Below are positions 10,932-20,959 of a stretch of DNA of 64,000 bases, piece by piece. The position numbers and the translations under genes are program-made. The DNA is from Mytilus trossulus. Its lineage: Eukaryota > Mollusca > Bivalvia > Mytilida > Mytilidae. Location: contig NC_086375.1 of NCBI RefSeq assembly GCF_036588685.1, positions 9,603,916 to 9,667,915 on the forward strand, given 5' to 3'. Position 1 is the stretch's first letter; every line of letters starts with the position of its first letter. The notes beneath the pieces are model-generated. The model made no database searches and had not been told where the DNA came from. It was given only the letters and a program-made list of their open reading frames with translations.

Positions 10932-12353
10932 TACGGGGCGCCGAATGGGACTCTTGTGGTTTTGTACAAAATTAAATTCTGTCATAACAAAATCATTTTT
11001 GTCTTACAAAACTATGTGCTACAGACTTGCTTTGTGAGAACTTCAATTTTGTGATGACAAAATTCATTTGTGTAGACAAAATTCATTTGTGTAGACAAAA
11101 TTCATTTTTGTCATGACAAAATTCATTTTTGTAGACAAAATTCATATTTGTCATGACGAAAGTCAATTTTGTCTAAAAGGTATGCAAATATAAACATATT
11201 TGCATACAAAATTGACTTTTGTTACCTGATATGGAAATTAAATCACAAAAGTCAATTGTGTGAGGTAAGATTCAATTTTGTGAGACAAAATTGACTTTTG
11301 TGAGACAAAATGAACTTTTGTGAGACAAAATTGACTTTTGTGAGACAAAATTCAATTTTGTCAATTTTGTTGAGACAAAAGTCAATTTTGTTAATTTTGT
11401 TGAGACAAAAGTCAATTTTGTCAATTTTGTTGAGACAAAAATCAATTTTGTCAATTTTGTTGAGACAAAAGTCAATTTTGTCAATTTTGTTGAGACAAAA
11501 ATCAATTTTGTCAATTTTGTTGAGACAAAAGTCAATTTTGTTGAGACAAAAGTCAATTTTGTTGAGACAAAAGTCAATTTTGTGACGACAAAATTCATTT
11601 TTGTGACGACAAAATTCAATTTTGTAACAACAAAATTGACTTTTATGAGACAAAATTGACTTTTGTGAGACAAAATTGACTTTTGTGGGACAAAATTGAC
11701 TTTTGTGAGACAAAATTGACTCTCATGAGACAAAAATCAATTTTGTTGAGACAAAATTCAATTTTGTTGAGACAAAAGTCAATTTTGTCAATTTTGTTGA
11801 GACAAAATTCAATTTTGTCAATTTTGTTGAGACAAAAGTCAATTTTGTCACACATTGGTCAATTTTGTCTCACAAAAGTCAATTTTGTCAATTTTGTTGA
11901 TCACATTGGTCAATTTTGTCTCACAAAAGTCAATTTTGTCAATTTTGTTGAGACAAAAGCAATTTTGTCAATTTTGTCTCACAAAAGTCAATTTTGTCTC
12001 ACAAAAGTCAATTTTGTCTCACAAAAGTCAATTTTGTGTAACAAAAGTCGATTTTGTATGCAAATTAGTTCACAGAAACCAAACTATACTAATTTGAATA
12101 CAAAATTGACTTTTGTCGCCCAATTTTCAAATTAGGTAACAAAAGTCAAGTATGTGTAACAAAAATGAATTTTGTCATGACAAAAGTGACTTTTGTCCGC
12201 TGATAGATAATTTTGTATAACAAAATTTTAAATTTGTAGTATGATACAAATTTTGTTAAACTGAACTCATTTTTGTTGAACAAAAGTCACTTTTGTCCGT
12301 ACAAAATTGAATTTTGAGTACAAAATCACAAGAGTCCCATTCGGCACCCCGTA
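10932..12353. mobile_element. 1.42-kb foldback transposon with self-complementary interior
   Basis: The terminal inverted repeats are about 36 bp with two mismatches. The left end begins TACGGGGCGCCGAATGGGAC and the reverse-complemented right end begins TACGGGGTGCCGAATGGGAC. A 5-bp direct repeat CGTCT flanks the element (10927-10931 and 12354-12358). It is inserted in an inverted copy of the dispersed repeat whose CGCGCGTCT/GGCGTAC sequence is split. The interior (about 11040-12330) is an array of short units such as GACAAAAGTCAATTTTGT and GACAAAATTGACTTTTGT, which are reverse complements of each other. Long frames on both strands across the array are repeat translations, not genes. Confidence 0.85.
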
Positions 12354-12414
12354 CGTCTGGCGTACTAAATCATAATCCTTGTATCGTTGATAACTATTAT
12401 AATGCTTATAGTCT

Positions 12415-12700
12415 GTCCATATTTGATTTTTGTTGCTCAATATGGGGAAATTGCTATGAGGATGGATATTAAAAAATCTTAAAATGCAGAAAACAGCTGC
12501 AAGGATTATACTTGATGCACCAATACTAACACCTAGTATAAATTTATTTAAAGAGCTATATAAGTGGTTGGGTTTCAAATCTAGAATTTCATATCATAAA
12601 CTTGTTCTTGTTCATAAAGTTATAAACGATAAAGCACCTGATTACGTTGTCCAATTGTTAACCTACATAGTAGAAATCTAGGGTCATCTGCAAATAATAA
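12415..12700 (+). pseudogene. LINE reverse transcriptase C-terminal fragment
   Basis: Two frames joined by a frameshift and a stop encode the conserved end of a CR1/L2-like LINE reverse transcriptase. The first carries C-C-S-I-W-G-N-C-Y (about 12431-12457). The second carries QKTAARIILDAPILTPSINL, then LFKELYKWLGFKSRISYHKL and VINDKAPDYV (about 12487-12650). This matches the familiar pattern 'LQK.AARII...LF..L.WL....RI.YHKL.L..K..N..AP.Y'. Neither a catalytic domain nor an endonuclease is present. It is a dead fragment, and the family assignment within LINEs is from memory of the motif. Confidence 0.75.
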
Positions 12701-13028
12701 TTTAGCTGTTGTATGGCCGTTGTTTCGTTTTTTATTCTTATAGATAATGTGTTTCCTTTGGTTTTAATTTGTAACCCTGATTTTTTTTCTGATTCGATTT
12801 AAAACTTTTGATCAGCAGTATCTATTGTTTTGGTTTATTTGGTATATACTTTTGGCGTGACTCTGTATGTATTCATAGTACCATTTTGGTATTAATCCAT
12901 GATCCTTTATGTTATGTATACTTGTCTGAGTTTCGTTTTTACTATCAGTCCACGATAGTTTAATCCGCTAAGTAGTCAGTATCGCATGATTTATAACAAA
13001 CTTTTCTAAAACTGCTTGTTCGTTATAG

Positions 13029-13250
13029 AATAGTTATCAAAGGTACCAGGATTATAATTTAGTACGCCAGACGCGAGTTTCGTCTTCATAAGACTCATCA
13101 GCGGCTCATTTCAAAATATTTATAAAGCCAAACTAGTACAAAGTTGAAGAGCATTGAGGATCTAAAATTCCAAAAAGTTGTGCCAAATACGGCTAAGGAA
13201 ATCTATACCTGGTATACGAAACTATAGAAACTTTTTGAATGAGTAACCCC
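13029..13250 (+). repeat. Dispersed mussel-type repeat, copy 3
   Basis: The motifs AGTTATCAAAGGTACCAGGA, GTACGCCAGACGCGAGTTTC and GACTCATCAGCG are followed by the GAAGAGCATTGAGGATCTAA extension. The extension (13140-13206) recurs perfectly inverted at 13494-13560. Confidence 0.75.
13140..13206 (+). repeat. 67-bp perfect inverted repeat, left arm
   Basis: Exactly the reverse complement of 13494-13560. The 287-bp spacer contains the start of the segmental-duplication block (13289 on), so a second repeat fragment has landed inside the duplicated flank of copy 2. Confidence 0.9.
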
Positions 13251-13288
13251 CATTTTACTTGCTAAGATGCTCAATGCGTCCTTGAACA

Positions 13289-14104
13289 TCATATCGAGAT
13301 AACCAAGGTGATATTCAATCTATTCTATTTGTCAGCCAGTCTTTCAGTAACATAAACATTTTGTTTGCAATAGTAAAATTTTTTGGTTCAATGGAAAAGT
13401 CAAAAGATTAAATCTTAATCTGCCAATACATCAGTAGACTATCAACGAGGTTAATGTGTCAACGAAATTCACTTCCTGCACGTACTATCAGGCATAGATT
13501 TCCTTAGCCGTATTTGGCACAACTTTTTGGAATTTTAGATCCTCAATGCTCTTCAACTTTGGAGTATCTTAACTATTTGGTTGATATTTTCCAGAACAGT
13601 GCTTCAGATACATAAAATTTACTTAAGAATTAAATACTAGAACTTCTTTTAATAATTTAATTGGGGTGTAAAAGCCGAACGGTTGACCAAAGCACAGTTT
13701 GTATTAAGCGCGGAGGGGTTTTATTTTTTTTTTAATGTGCACATGGTCAACACTTATGCAATCATATGAAATTCTAAAAAGAAGCATTTAATTCTTATAA
13801 TTACATTCAGTCATGGTACAACCATGAAAAAGACGGTGAAAAACACAAATCCTGGCGAGAATTCAAAACGGAAAGTCCTTAATATCAAAAATAGGGTACA
13901 ACACAGAAATTAAAATTAATGTATCATGATGATTTGTTTTTAAAATTGTCACGGGTAACACGTGCGGTCATAGCTAGTTGCATTTTCAACGGGAATAGAA
14001 AGATGGTATTGTTGTACCTCGCAATTGTAGTCAGCAAATCAAACGTACTGTTCCTAATGAAACATATATGACATGTAGTTATAAAGCTTTATTTTCTTTG
14101 GCAG
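13289..14104 (+). repeat. Segmental duplication, 5' flank of peptide copy 2
   Basis: Paralogous to 951-2724. It begins TCATATCGAGATAACCAAGG and runs, with indels and an inserted repeat piece (13494-13560), to the acceptor TCTTTGGCAG at 14095-14104. In the exon frame, the intronic sequence just upstream reads A-L-F-S-L-A-V-V-E-S, which looks like the end of a signal peptide, but no in-frame ATG precedes it. Confidence 0.7.
13494..13560 (-). repeat. 67-bp perfect inverted repeat, right arm
   Basis: Exact reverse complement of 13140-13206. It belongs to the extension of the dispersed repeat family. Confidence 0.9.
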
Positions 14105-14228
14105 TTGTTGAGTCCATGAAGACATGTCATCATCGTACCGAATGTGACGGGTTCTGCCAAGTTGGGACACAGTTATGTCAGTGGGGTCATTGCGCTTGTG
14201 GAAAATGCACTCACCAACGTGCACCAAG
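14105..14228 (+). CDS. Cysteine-rich peptide copy 2, module 1 exon (two possible donors)
   Basis: Paralogue of 2725-2838. The frame gives MKTCHHRTECDGFC, then a stretch with the same spacing C-x5-C-x3-C-x6-C-x4-C-x-C-x2-C. The conserved donor position is CAAC|GTGCAC (exon end 14218, phase 1), which would join module 2 at 18206 in frame. A 10-nt near-duplication of the junction (CACCAACGT then CACCAAGGT) has produced a second donor CCAAG|GTAAGT (exon end 14228) that matches the consensus far better. Using it shifts the frame, and the peptide then ends Arg-Ala-Pro-Ser-Leu-Pro-Leu-Arg-Ser-stop just inside the next exon. No signal-peptide exon was identified. Confidence 0.65.
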
Positions 14229-14579
14229 GTAAGTTTTGTTAAGAAAAAAAATGTCTTTAGGGATTATACACTCAAAAACATTTAATAAATGAGAGAAACA
14301 AAAGTGTAACAAAATAATTACTAAAAACAAATTGCTTTCAATTTGCATTCATTTTGTCAAACAAAATATCTATTTTTCATGGATTATACAAAAAAAACAT
14401 TTAATTTATAAGAGAGAAAAAGAAAACGATTATCAGCCACAATCGTGAGATACTCCGATATCATTTGTTTATCCGTGCTAGTGCATATCCGTTACAACGT
14501 TAACCCATGCATTATATGCGTCAACAAATAACATCCACTGACTCGTTTACTATTAACTTCAATTAAAATCCTGGTATCT

Positions 14580-14937
14580 TTTATAACGTACTGGGTCGAT
14601 GCCACTGCTGTTGGACGTTTCGTCCTCGAGTGTATCACCAGCCCACTAGTCAGCATATCGGTGATGACGTTAATACCAACTATGTGGTCATTTTTATAAA
14701 TTCCCCGTTTACAAAACTTTGAATTTGTTCGAAAAAGGAATGATTTTCTAATCTCAGGCTTAGATAACCTTAGTCGTATTTGAGACATCTTTTTGGAATG
14801 TTGGGTTCTCAATGCCTTATGCTCTTCAACTATGTATTTGTTTGGCTTTATAACTACTTTGATTTGAGCGTCACTGATGAGTTTTACGAAAACGTCACGC
14901 GCGTCTGACGCCATCAATTATAATCCTGGGACCGTGT
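14580..14937 (-). repeat. Dispersed mussel-type repeat, copy 4 (inverted, long)
   Basis: Read on the - strand, it has CCAGGATTATAATTGATG, GTCAGACGCGCGTGACG, ACTCATCAGTGACGCTCAAA and GAAGAGCAT, in the order of the copies at 8574 and 13029. The GACGAAACGTCC segment follows near 14612. A 141-residue open frame on the - strand (14492-14917) is a by-product. The element at 14939 is inserted at the CCTG of its CCTGGTACC end, and the other part of that end continues at 18125. Confidence 0.65.
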
Positions 14938-16094
14938 CAATGAAAGTATCCTAGGGTATGTCCTAAGATAGGTCTTAGGACATTATTTAGGATGGTCTTA
15001 GGACGTGTCTGAGACATGTTTTAGGATGTAAAACAAAGCTGTCTTAGGACTGTCCTAACTACGATGGTCCTAGGACCATCCTAACACATTTATTTAATTG
15101 AAAATATATGTAGAGATTTGTATGACAAAGATTGAACTGTATTTTAGAACCTATACGTAAAGAGAGGGAGGATGACTCCTATTTAGAAAACAATTAACGC
15201 AAAATAAAAGTTATTTTTTCTACGGAATACTAATAAATACGTTATTAATTATGATAAAAGATAGAAATGAATTTAATACGAAAACAAAAGTAAATGGTCA
15301 CAAAACTTTGTGATATTCGTGCTGCAATTTTAGTACATCAACTAGTTTTGTCTTTAGGTCCACTCGATTTCATTACATGTAACGAATCATAATTAGGTAA
15401 AAAAAATTGTAAGGGTTCCGCAGAACCCAGTGTCTCGCCTACTTTTGCTGTAAATCGCAGGCTCAACAAAAATGAGATAAATCAATAAAAATATTCCTCT
15501 TGATACTATCTTATGATTGTAAGAAGCTTCTGTCCTAGTTTGGTAAAAAACTAGGATAGTTAATGAATCTAATAAATGTTTTGAAAACTTTAACTGCAGA
15601 CTGAATGTAATGTTAACTGGAAGAAAATCTAAGTCCATTTAAAAGTCAAATACAGAAAAAATGGAGTTATTTTTTTTACAAAATTCACTTCTGGATACTA
15701 TCTTATGATCATAAACAAGCTTCTGTCCAAATTTGGTACAAACCCAGGATAGTTTAGGAAGTTATTAAAATTTTAAAAACTTTAAATAACCACAGAGTGA
15801 ATGTAATGTTTCCCTGCAGAAAAACTAAGTCCATTTAAAAGTAAAATACGGAAAACATGGATTTATTTTTTTACAAAATTTACTTCTGGATTCTATCTTA
15901 TGATCATAAACAAGCTTCTGTTCAAGTTTGGTACAAAACAAGGATAGTTTAAGAAATTTATTAAAATTCTAAAAAAACTTTAACCTATCTATCTTTATTC
16001 TCATAAAGGCAATGCATTACATCGGTACAGAGATAACAAATACAACAATAAATATTTACAATATGTACAAAACAAGCGAGAGAGGTTACAAAAG

Positions 16095-16451
16095 TTACAA
16101 GCCAGGAGTACAAACACTAGTATTCATATTTTTTATAAAAGAACAAAGCTTCTTCAGAACTGGTTTTCTTGTACTTGACATAAGTTCAGAGAATTTGACT
16201 GTATTTTGCCGTTTTGTAAAATATGCAGTTAAAAACTCTTTTCGTTTTTGATGGAAAAAATTGCATTCAAATATAAAATGATATTCGTCACCTATTTGTC
16301 GATTGTTACATAGACTGCAAAAGCGGTTTTCTCTGATCACGTTTTGCCATCTTCCTGTTTCAATCGGCAGCTTAGTATTAGTCGTTCTAAATCGACAAAA
16401 AACAAAAGCGTCTTTGAAGTCCAAAATATTAAAATATTCTTCGAATTCCAA
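16095..16451 (-). pseudogene. LINE C-terminal segment, frameshifted from the reverse transcriptase
   Basis: A 118-residue frame lies directly downstream on the same strand. It carries a Cys-rich patch F-C-S-L-C-N-N-R-Q-I-G-D-E-Y-H-F-I-F-E-C, i.e. C-x2-C then H and C, as found near the C-terminus of many animal LINE proteins (pattern 'R.C..C....EDE.HF...C'). A stop or frameshift between 16451 and 16494 separates it from the reverse transcriptase. Confidence 0.75.
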
Positions 16452-16493
16452 GTTTTTCTTAAAAATTTTGTAGTTTATACCTTTTGGTGAATT

Positions 16494-17405
16494 TTAAATG
16501 AGGGAATTCCAGTTCTGAATATATTGATCTAGCAATCTCTGCTTTATAACAGTTTTTAACCATTTTTTATTAACAAAATTTTGTGACTCCCATATGTATG
16601 AGAAACCACAATCTTGAAATATTTTTTGTATAAACAGGATCCATTTTATCTGGTTATTATGGTGATCGTTCATATGACGAGAAAGTTGATATAATATGAA
16701 GGAAAACTTTGCTTGTTTACCGGATATCAAATTTGCCCAGAATAGTACTGTTCGAACTTTAATATCTATTTCGATTGGATGACGACCTAGTTCCCCGTAA
16801 ACCATATAATTTGGCGTTGAGGATTTCAAGTTTAAAAGAATTTTACAAAATTTTAAATGTATCTTTTCCAGGATATCATTATTACCAAAGCCCCATACTT
16901 CGCACCCATACAATAGAATGGGCTTGATCATTTTGTCAAAAAGGTCAAGCTGACATTTAACAGAAAGCTGATACATCCTTCCTATTTTCAGGACTTCGTA
17001 CATGGCTTTCAAGGCCTTATCGGATATATATTTTTTAGTCATATTAAAGTTTCCTGTTTTAGTAAACACAATACCCAAATAGTTAAACTGCTTTACTAAC
17101 TCAATGTTTATGCCATTATAAGTAAATTGGAGATTTTTTGGCAAACGTCCCAAACCAAATACTAGGGTTTTAGTTTTGACAACGTTTACTTTCAGTTTCC
17201 AAACCCTACAGTAGTCATGAAAGGCATTGAGTTGCGTCTGCAGATCCTGTGCTGTTTCGGCCAACAGCACCGTGTCATCTGCGTATAATATGATAAAAAG
17301 TTTTAGATGTATTTCTAATTCTCTTTCAAGATCTTCTGATAAGGTTTTAAGTCCTGTAATATTTTTACTAACCATGAAATCTTCTAGATCGTTTAAAAAA
17401 AAAAC
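16494..17405 (-). pseudogene. LINE reverse transcriptase fragment
   Basis: About 300 residues of a non-LTR reverse transcriptase, open without a stop. The catalytic motif ILYADDTVLLAET (YADD) is visible at about 17255-17293, followed by the conserved K-T-K-T-L-V-F-G and Y-L-G-I-V-F motifs and then ILLYGCEVWG. The N-terminal half of the reverse transcriptase and any endonuclease are missing, and the element is too short for retrotransposition. About 30 residues at the N-terminus of the longer open frame come from flanking repeat sequence beyond the junction near 17405. A long intact frame suggests a fairly young insertion. Confidence 0.8.
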
Positions 17406-18205
17406 ACAGAGTGAATGTAATGTTTCCCCGCAGAAAAAACTAAGTCCATTTATAAGTAAAATACGGAAAAAATGGAATTTTATTTTCACAAAATTTACTT
17501 CTGGATACTATCTTATAATCATAAACAAGCTTCTGTCCAAGTTTGGTAGAAATCCAGTATAGTTTAAGAAAGTTATTATTTCAAAAACTTTAACCACAGA
17601 GTGAATATTTGTGGCCGCCGACGACGACGACGACGCCGACGACGACGACGACGGAATGTAGGATCGCTTAGTCTCGCTTTTCCAACTAAAGTCGAAGGCT
17701 CGACAAAAAGAGGTAAACTTTTCCCCATATTTAAATTATAAAATATGTTGCTTATGATGGAAGTATTGTTTAGGCTTCAAAAAAGGTAGCACGAAATAAT
17801 TTAATATAATACAATTAAATCTTTAACAAACATTTAACAATATTTTTTTTTTAATTAATTTTATCTAATGATTGTTTAATATTGTATTAGTATTGTTAGT
17901 ATTGACTTTATACCATATTTGTTGTTTTTATTACGTTTTAGTATGATGTAACCTTTAGGACTATCCTAAGACACCTACTAGTAATTGAATATCCTAACTT
18001 TAGGACCAAATTTAGGACATATCTTATTTTAGGAGACTTTCGTTTACCTGACTTAGGACTAAGACATGTCCTAAGACCATCCTAAGATATGTCTTAGTCC
18101 TAGGACAGCTTCGTTGACACGGCCCCTGGTACCTTTAATAGCTAATTATATACACTAGTATATGATGTTGAACATACTCATTGTAACTTTTTGTTTATAT
18201 TTCAG

Positions 18206-18291
18206 CTTGCCACTACGTAGCTGACTGTCTAACGTGTTCGGATGGTCATTCAGGACATTGCATTGATCATTGTTGTCATTGCAGTATCTAA
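18206..18291 (+). CDS. Cysteine-rich peptide copy 2, module 2 exon (intact)
   Basis: The acceptor is TTATATTTCAG|CT. In the phase matching donor 14218 the exon reads CHYVADCLTC, SDGHSGHC and IDHCCHCSI, then stop at 18289-18291. The spacing is C-x5-C-x2-C-x7-C-x3-C-C-x-C. Seven cysteines with the same CH-x4-C start and Cys-rich end as module 1 suggest that the two exons are ancient duplicates of one module, giving 14 cysteines in a full-length peptide. In the phase matching donor 14228 only four codons are read before a stop. Function unknown; a secreted defence peptide is a guess from size and cysteine density. Confidence 0.6.
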
Positions 18292-18412
18292 TTAAAAAAA
18301 AAACATTAGAATAAAAATGTATTGTTATGTCATATCAAAGGATAGAAAAATAAAATATAAATCAGCATACACTCAAGTCAACATACTATAATGAATTTCA
18401 ATTCAAAAAAGT

Positions 18413-18730
18413 TTGCATGTAACGCATCTTCCGATTGGCTGACGTCGTTTTGTTTATCAGCCCATAGACATAATTTTGTCATGTGACCGTGACGTCATCA
18501 ACGTTTTTCATGGTTTTTTAAAGGAATGACTGTAGTTTCAAGAATTAAGAATTATATTATAAGAAACGATATTTTTTCTGTATATTCGAAATAACATAAA
18601 AAAAAGTGTTACACACTTAAAAATAACCCGCGTAGCGTGTTATTTAGTGTGCACCACATTTTTATGTAAGTACTTCATAGACAAACAAATATTGCATTCA
18701 TTCACTACTAATTCAGGATATTCTAAATTT
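18413..18730. mobile_element. Foldback element with a GTGCACCA centre, copy 1
   Basis: The order is AACGCATCTTCCGATTGGCTGACGT..., TGACCGTGACGTCATC, a run to TTTTTTCTG..TATTCGAAATAAC, then an inverted centre around AATAACCCGCGTAGCGTGTTA. Copies lie at 27903-28195 and 28655-28925. Confidence 0.65.
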
Positions 18731-18934
18731 GGTTTATAATATTCTAATTTCTAATTTTGTATAACTCTTATATGATATGCACATTCATTAGGGCTTTCAT
18801 CAAAGAGTGTGTGTGGGTGATTTGGTCCAGTTTGCACAACAATACGTATACACATTACATAAAAATATGTGACTAATGTGTTAAATTCTTTTGTGGATAC
18901 ATATATGATCGTGGGTTACAATTTTCATTAAAAA

Positions 18935-19640
18935 AAATCAATTCGTTGGACAGTGGAAAACGGGGTTCCCGGTAACAAACAAAAACTGAGGGAATCACTT
19001 CAAACATAAGAGGAGAACAACGACATAACAGAAACACCAATAGGAAACACACACAGAAACAAACTATAATTTAACAATGGCTATGTTCCTGACTTTGTAC
19101 ATGACATTTTAGGAATAAAATATGGGTTGAACCTTGTTGTGTGGCTTATTTTGTTATGAAAATGAAGATCTCATTGAAAATTGATTTTGCGGGATAGTTT
19201 TCACTTTTAATACATTTAATTTTTAATATTTTTTACAACTTTGGTCATACTATAGGTGCCTATAATATGGGAATTGAATGCTTCTTTTCGTAGTTTTTTT
19301 TTTGGTATGGAAAAAATGGTTAATCAAAGTACAATCGATATTTTTGTCGATTTCCAGTTTTAGCTCTTCGTGCCAATGTTGCATGTAAAACAGCAAAATA
19401 ACAGTAAACTCTTGAATTTTTTCTCAAGTAATTTTTGAAATTCTAGTAAGCCAAAATTAAACGTTACTCGAATGGTTAAACATCACTTTGAAGTCAATAT
19501 AATGGAATTTTATGCGACTGTGTGTGATACAAGTGAGGAGTTTAGGTAGACATCAGAGCATGTTAAATCAAACCTGACAAAATATATGTAAAAAATGAAA
19601 GTTGTTATCCATTCGTCTGATGGTTTTGAGCTTTCAAGTT
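18935..19640. repeat. Dispersed repeat fragments
   Basis: ACAAACAAAAACTGAGGGAA, AGAGGAGAACAACGACATAA and ACAGAAACACCAATAGG form an inverted relative of the 10110-10240 repeat. GTTCCTGACTTTGTACATGA with GGGTTGAACCTTGTTGTGTG is related to about 5340-5440. No surviving coding frame. Confidence 0.5.
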
Positions 19641-19879
19641 ACCATTTAATTAGTTCTTTTTGATTTTCCTCGGATTTCGTTTTTTTTTTGTTGTTTTTCT
19701 AAAACATTCCACTTATTCCATGTAATGTAATTATTTTCCAATAGAAGACGTTCGATTGTCTATATCCACCCACTAAATATATTTTTTTTGCATAAACAAA
19801 AGGCTCATTTTTCCAACTTTATCACTAAATACTGATACACGATAAAATCGTTATCAGTTATCAATTATCACCAATGACA

Positions 19880-20053
19880 ACAGTGTTCCGCTCTGACGTA
19901 TTTGGAATTGATTTCTGTCACCATATCGATTCTTTCTTGGAGAAGTGACGGAAGCAGAGCAATCAATTCCATTTCTGAAAGCCAGCGCCATTACAAAAAC
20001 AAAACAGCCTGGACATAAGATACTTCTAAATCAAGAGCTATATCTACAAAGGG
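19880..20053 (+). other. SCG5: Probable 5' non-coding exon of SCG5
   Basis: This stretch is richer in GC than its surroundings and ends in a good donor, AAAGGG|GTGAGT, at 20053. No ATG-initiated frame continues to 7B2 from here, so the exon would be 5'UTR, spliced to the acceptor TTTGTAG at 20945-20951, nine bases before the start codon. The exact 5' boundary is not visible. A cAMP-response-like TGACGTA lies at 19894-19900, either in the promoter or the exon. Confidence 0.4.
19894..19900 (+). promoter_or_regulatory. CRE-like TGACGTA
   Basis: Seven of eight bases of the CREB/ATF site TGACGTCA, placed at the presumed start of SCG5. CREB sites are common in promoters of neuroendocrine genes. 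A seven-base match is weak evidence alone. Confidence 0.3.
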
Positions 20054-20500
20054 GTGAGTTAGTCTTTTGACATGTGCTAGTTAGTTTCAAAACAAACCAA
20101 TATATGTATATTTTTTTTAATTAAAAGACACAGCTAAATAAAACTTCTGTTAAAAGACTAATTATATTTCTGACTAGAATTCAATAAATGATATTAAGGA
20201 TAGCATCATAACCATTTTCCATTTATCTTTAACAATTTCTAAAACAACAAACTTAATTTTACAATTTAAATTCAGTAACTATTTAACATTTGGCTTATTT
20301 CAAATCAAGAATGTCTTGTATGGAATTGAAATCGATTTTTCAGAGAGAAAATGAAAAGTAAGCTCCACAAAATGAAATTATTGATTGAAAGATGCACGCA
20401 ATAATCTGATTACTCAGCAAGATAATATAATTACAACTATTATACAACACGTTTAAACATCCTATTGAAAGTTTCGTATTTAATTAAAGATCAGTATGAT

Positions 20501-20531
20501 CATGGAAGTAATATTGAATATTACTTCCATG
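20501..20531. repeat. 14-bp perfect hairpin
   Basis: CATGGAAGTAATAT, loop TGA, then the exact reverse complement. It lies in the presumed first intron of SCG5. Confidence 0.85.
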
Positions 20532-20959
20532 GTATGATAAAATTGTGATCTTGGACACCATATCTCACACTGGCATTAGAGATATATTAGTATATAGAGT
20601 CTGTAATTGACTAATGGATGGGTCCTTCATTTTTATATTATTTTGCTTTTTGTCCTTTTTTCTCCATTCAATATTCATTTTTATCATTTTATCTCCCCCC
20701 CCCTTTATTCTGCACATATTGTTCATTATCATGGAAACCTTTTCCGGATCCATATGGAGATTCTATTAAGCAACGGATTGCATGAACTACAACCAAAGAT
20801 ATTACTTTCAGTGGTTTCTTTAAATGTTAAGAAACGTCATTAGAACGGTTGTGTCGATTAGCAATTATGTGCTTAAGAATAATTGTATAAGTGAAAATAC
20901 TTATCTCGTTAACATTTTGCTTTTGTATATGAACGATTACAATCTTTGTAGGCTTAAAC

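Larger units (their letters stand above)
15986..17405 (-). mobile_element. 5'-truncated LINE retrotransposon
   Basis: Inserted on the - strand between AAAACTTTAACC and ACAGAGTGAATG of the 200-bp repeat, which is continuous in uninterrupted units. On the - strand the element ends in GAATAAAGATAGATAGGTT, a poly(A)-signal-like motif with a short GATA-type tail. The 5' end is truncated within the reverse transcriptase domain and is marked by an A/T run near 17396. Confidence 0.8.
15395..17705. repeat. Nested repeat of about 200-bp units ending in (CGA)n
   Basis: At least four diverged units share ACTTCTGGATACTATCTTAT, AAACAAGCTTCTGTCC, TTTGGTACAAA, ACCACAGAGTGAATGTAATG and AACTAAGTCCATTTA. Three lie at about 15480-15990 and one at about 17400-17610, on the other side of the LINE insertion. 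The distal end has a GAC/CGA trinucleotide run (about 17617-17653) and then CTTTTCCAACTAAAGTCGAA. A partial relative of one unit is at about 56779-56850. Confidence 0.7.
14939..18124. mobile_element. Inverted-repeat transposon (about 3.2 kb with nested insertions)
   Basis: The left end GGACCGTGTCAA and right end TTGACACGGCC are inverted. Both ends continue into about 150 bp rich in TCTTAGGAC / GTCCTAAGA motifs that form long imperfect inverted repeats (about 14939-15095 and 17955-18124). The host repeat sequence ATCCTG...CCTGGTACC resumes on the other side, with CCTG apparently duplicated (14935-14938 and 18125-18128). No transposase frame is visible, so this is a non-autonomous element. It sits in the intron between the module exons of peptide copy 2 and carries two further layers inside. 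Confidence 0.75.

Noticed and set aside
11252..11855. Overlapping 70-153-residue frames on both strands with S-Q-F-C-L-T-K-V-N-F type repeats
   Set aside because: They are translations of the self-complementary short-unit array in all frames. There is no start context, no composition typical of a protein, and similar frames exist on the opposite strand.
14492..14917. 141-residue frame on the - strand
   Set aside because: It lies entirely in an inverted copy of the dispersed repeat that is non-coding at its other positions.
16012..16251. 79-residue + strand frame
   Set aside because: It is antisense to the LINE C-terminal segment and shows no features of its own.
16494..17489. Functional reverse transcriptase gene
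   Set aside because: The N-terminal half and the endonuclease are missing and the C-terminal segment is out of frame, so it is a truncated LINE copy.
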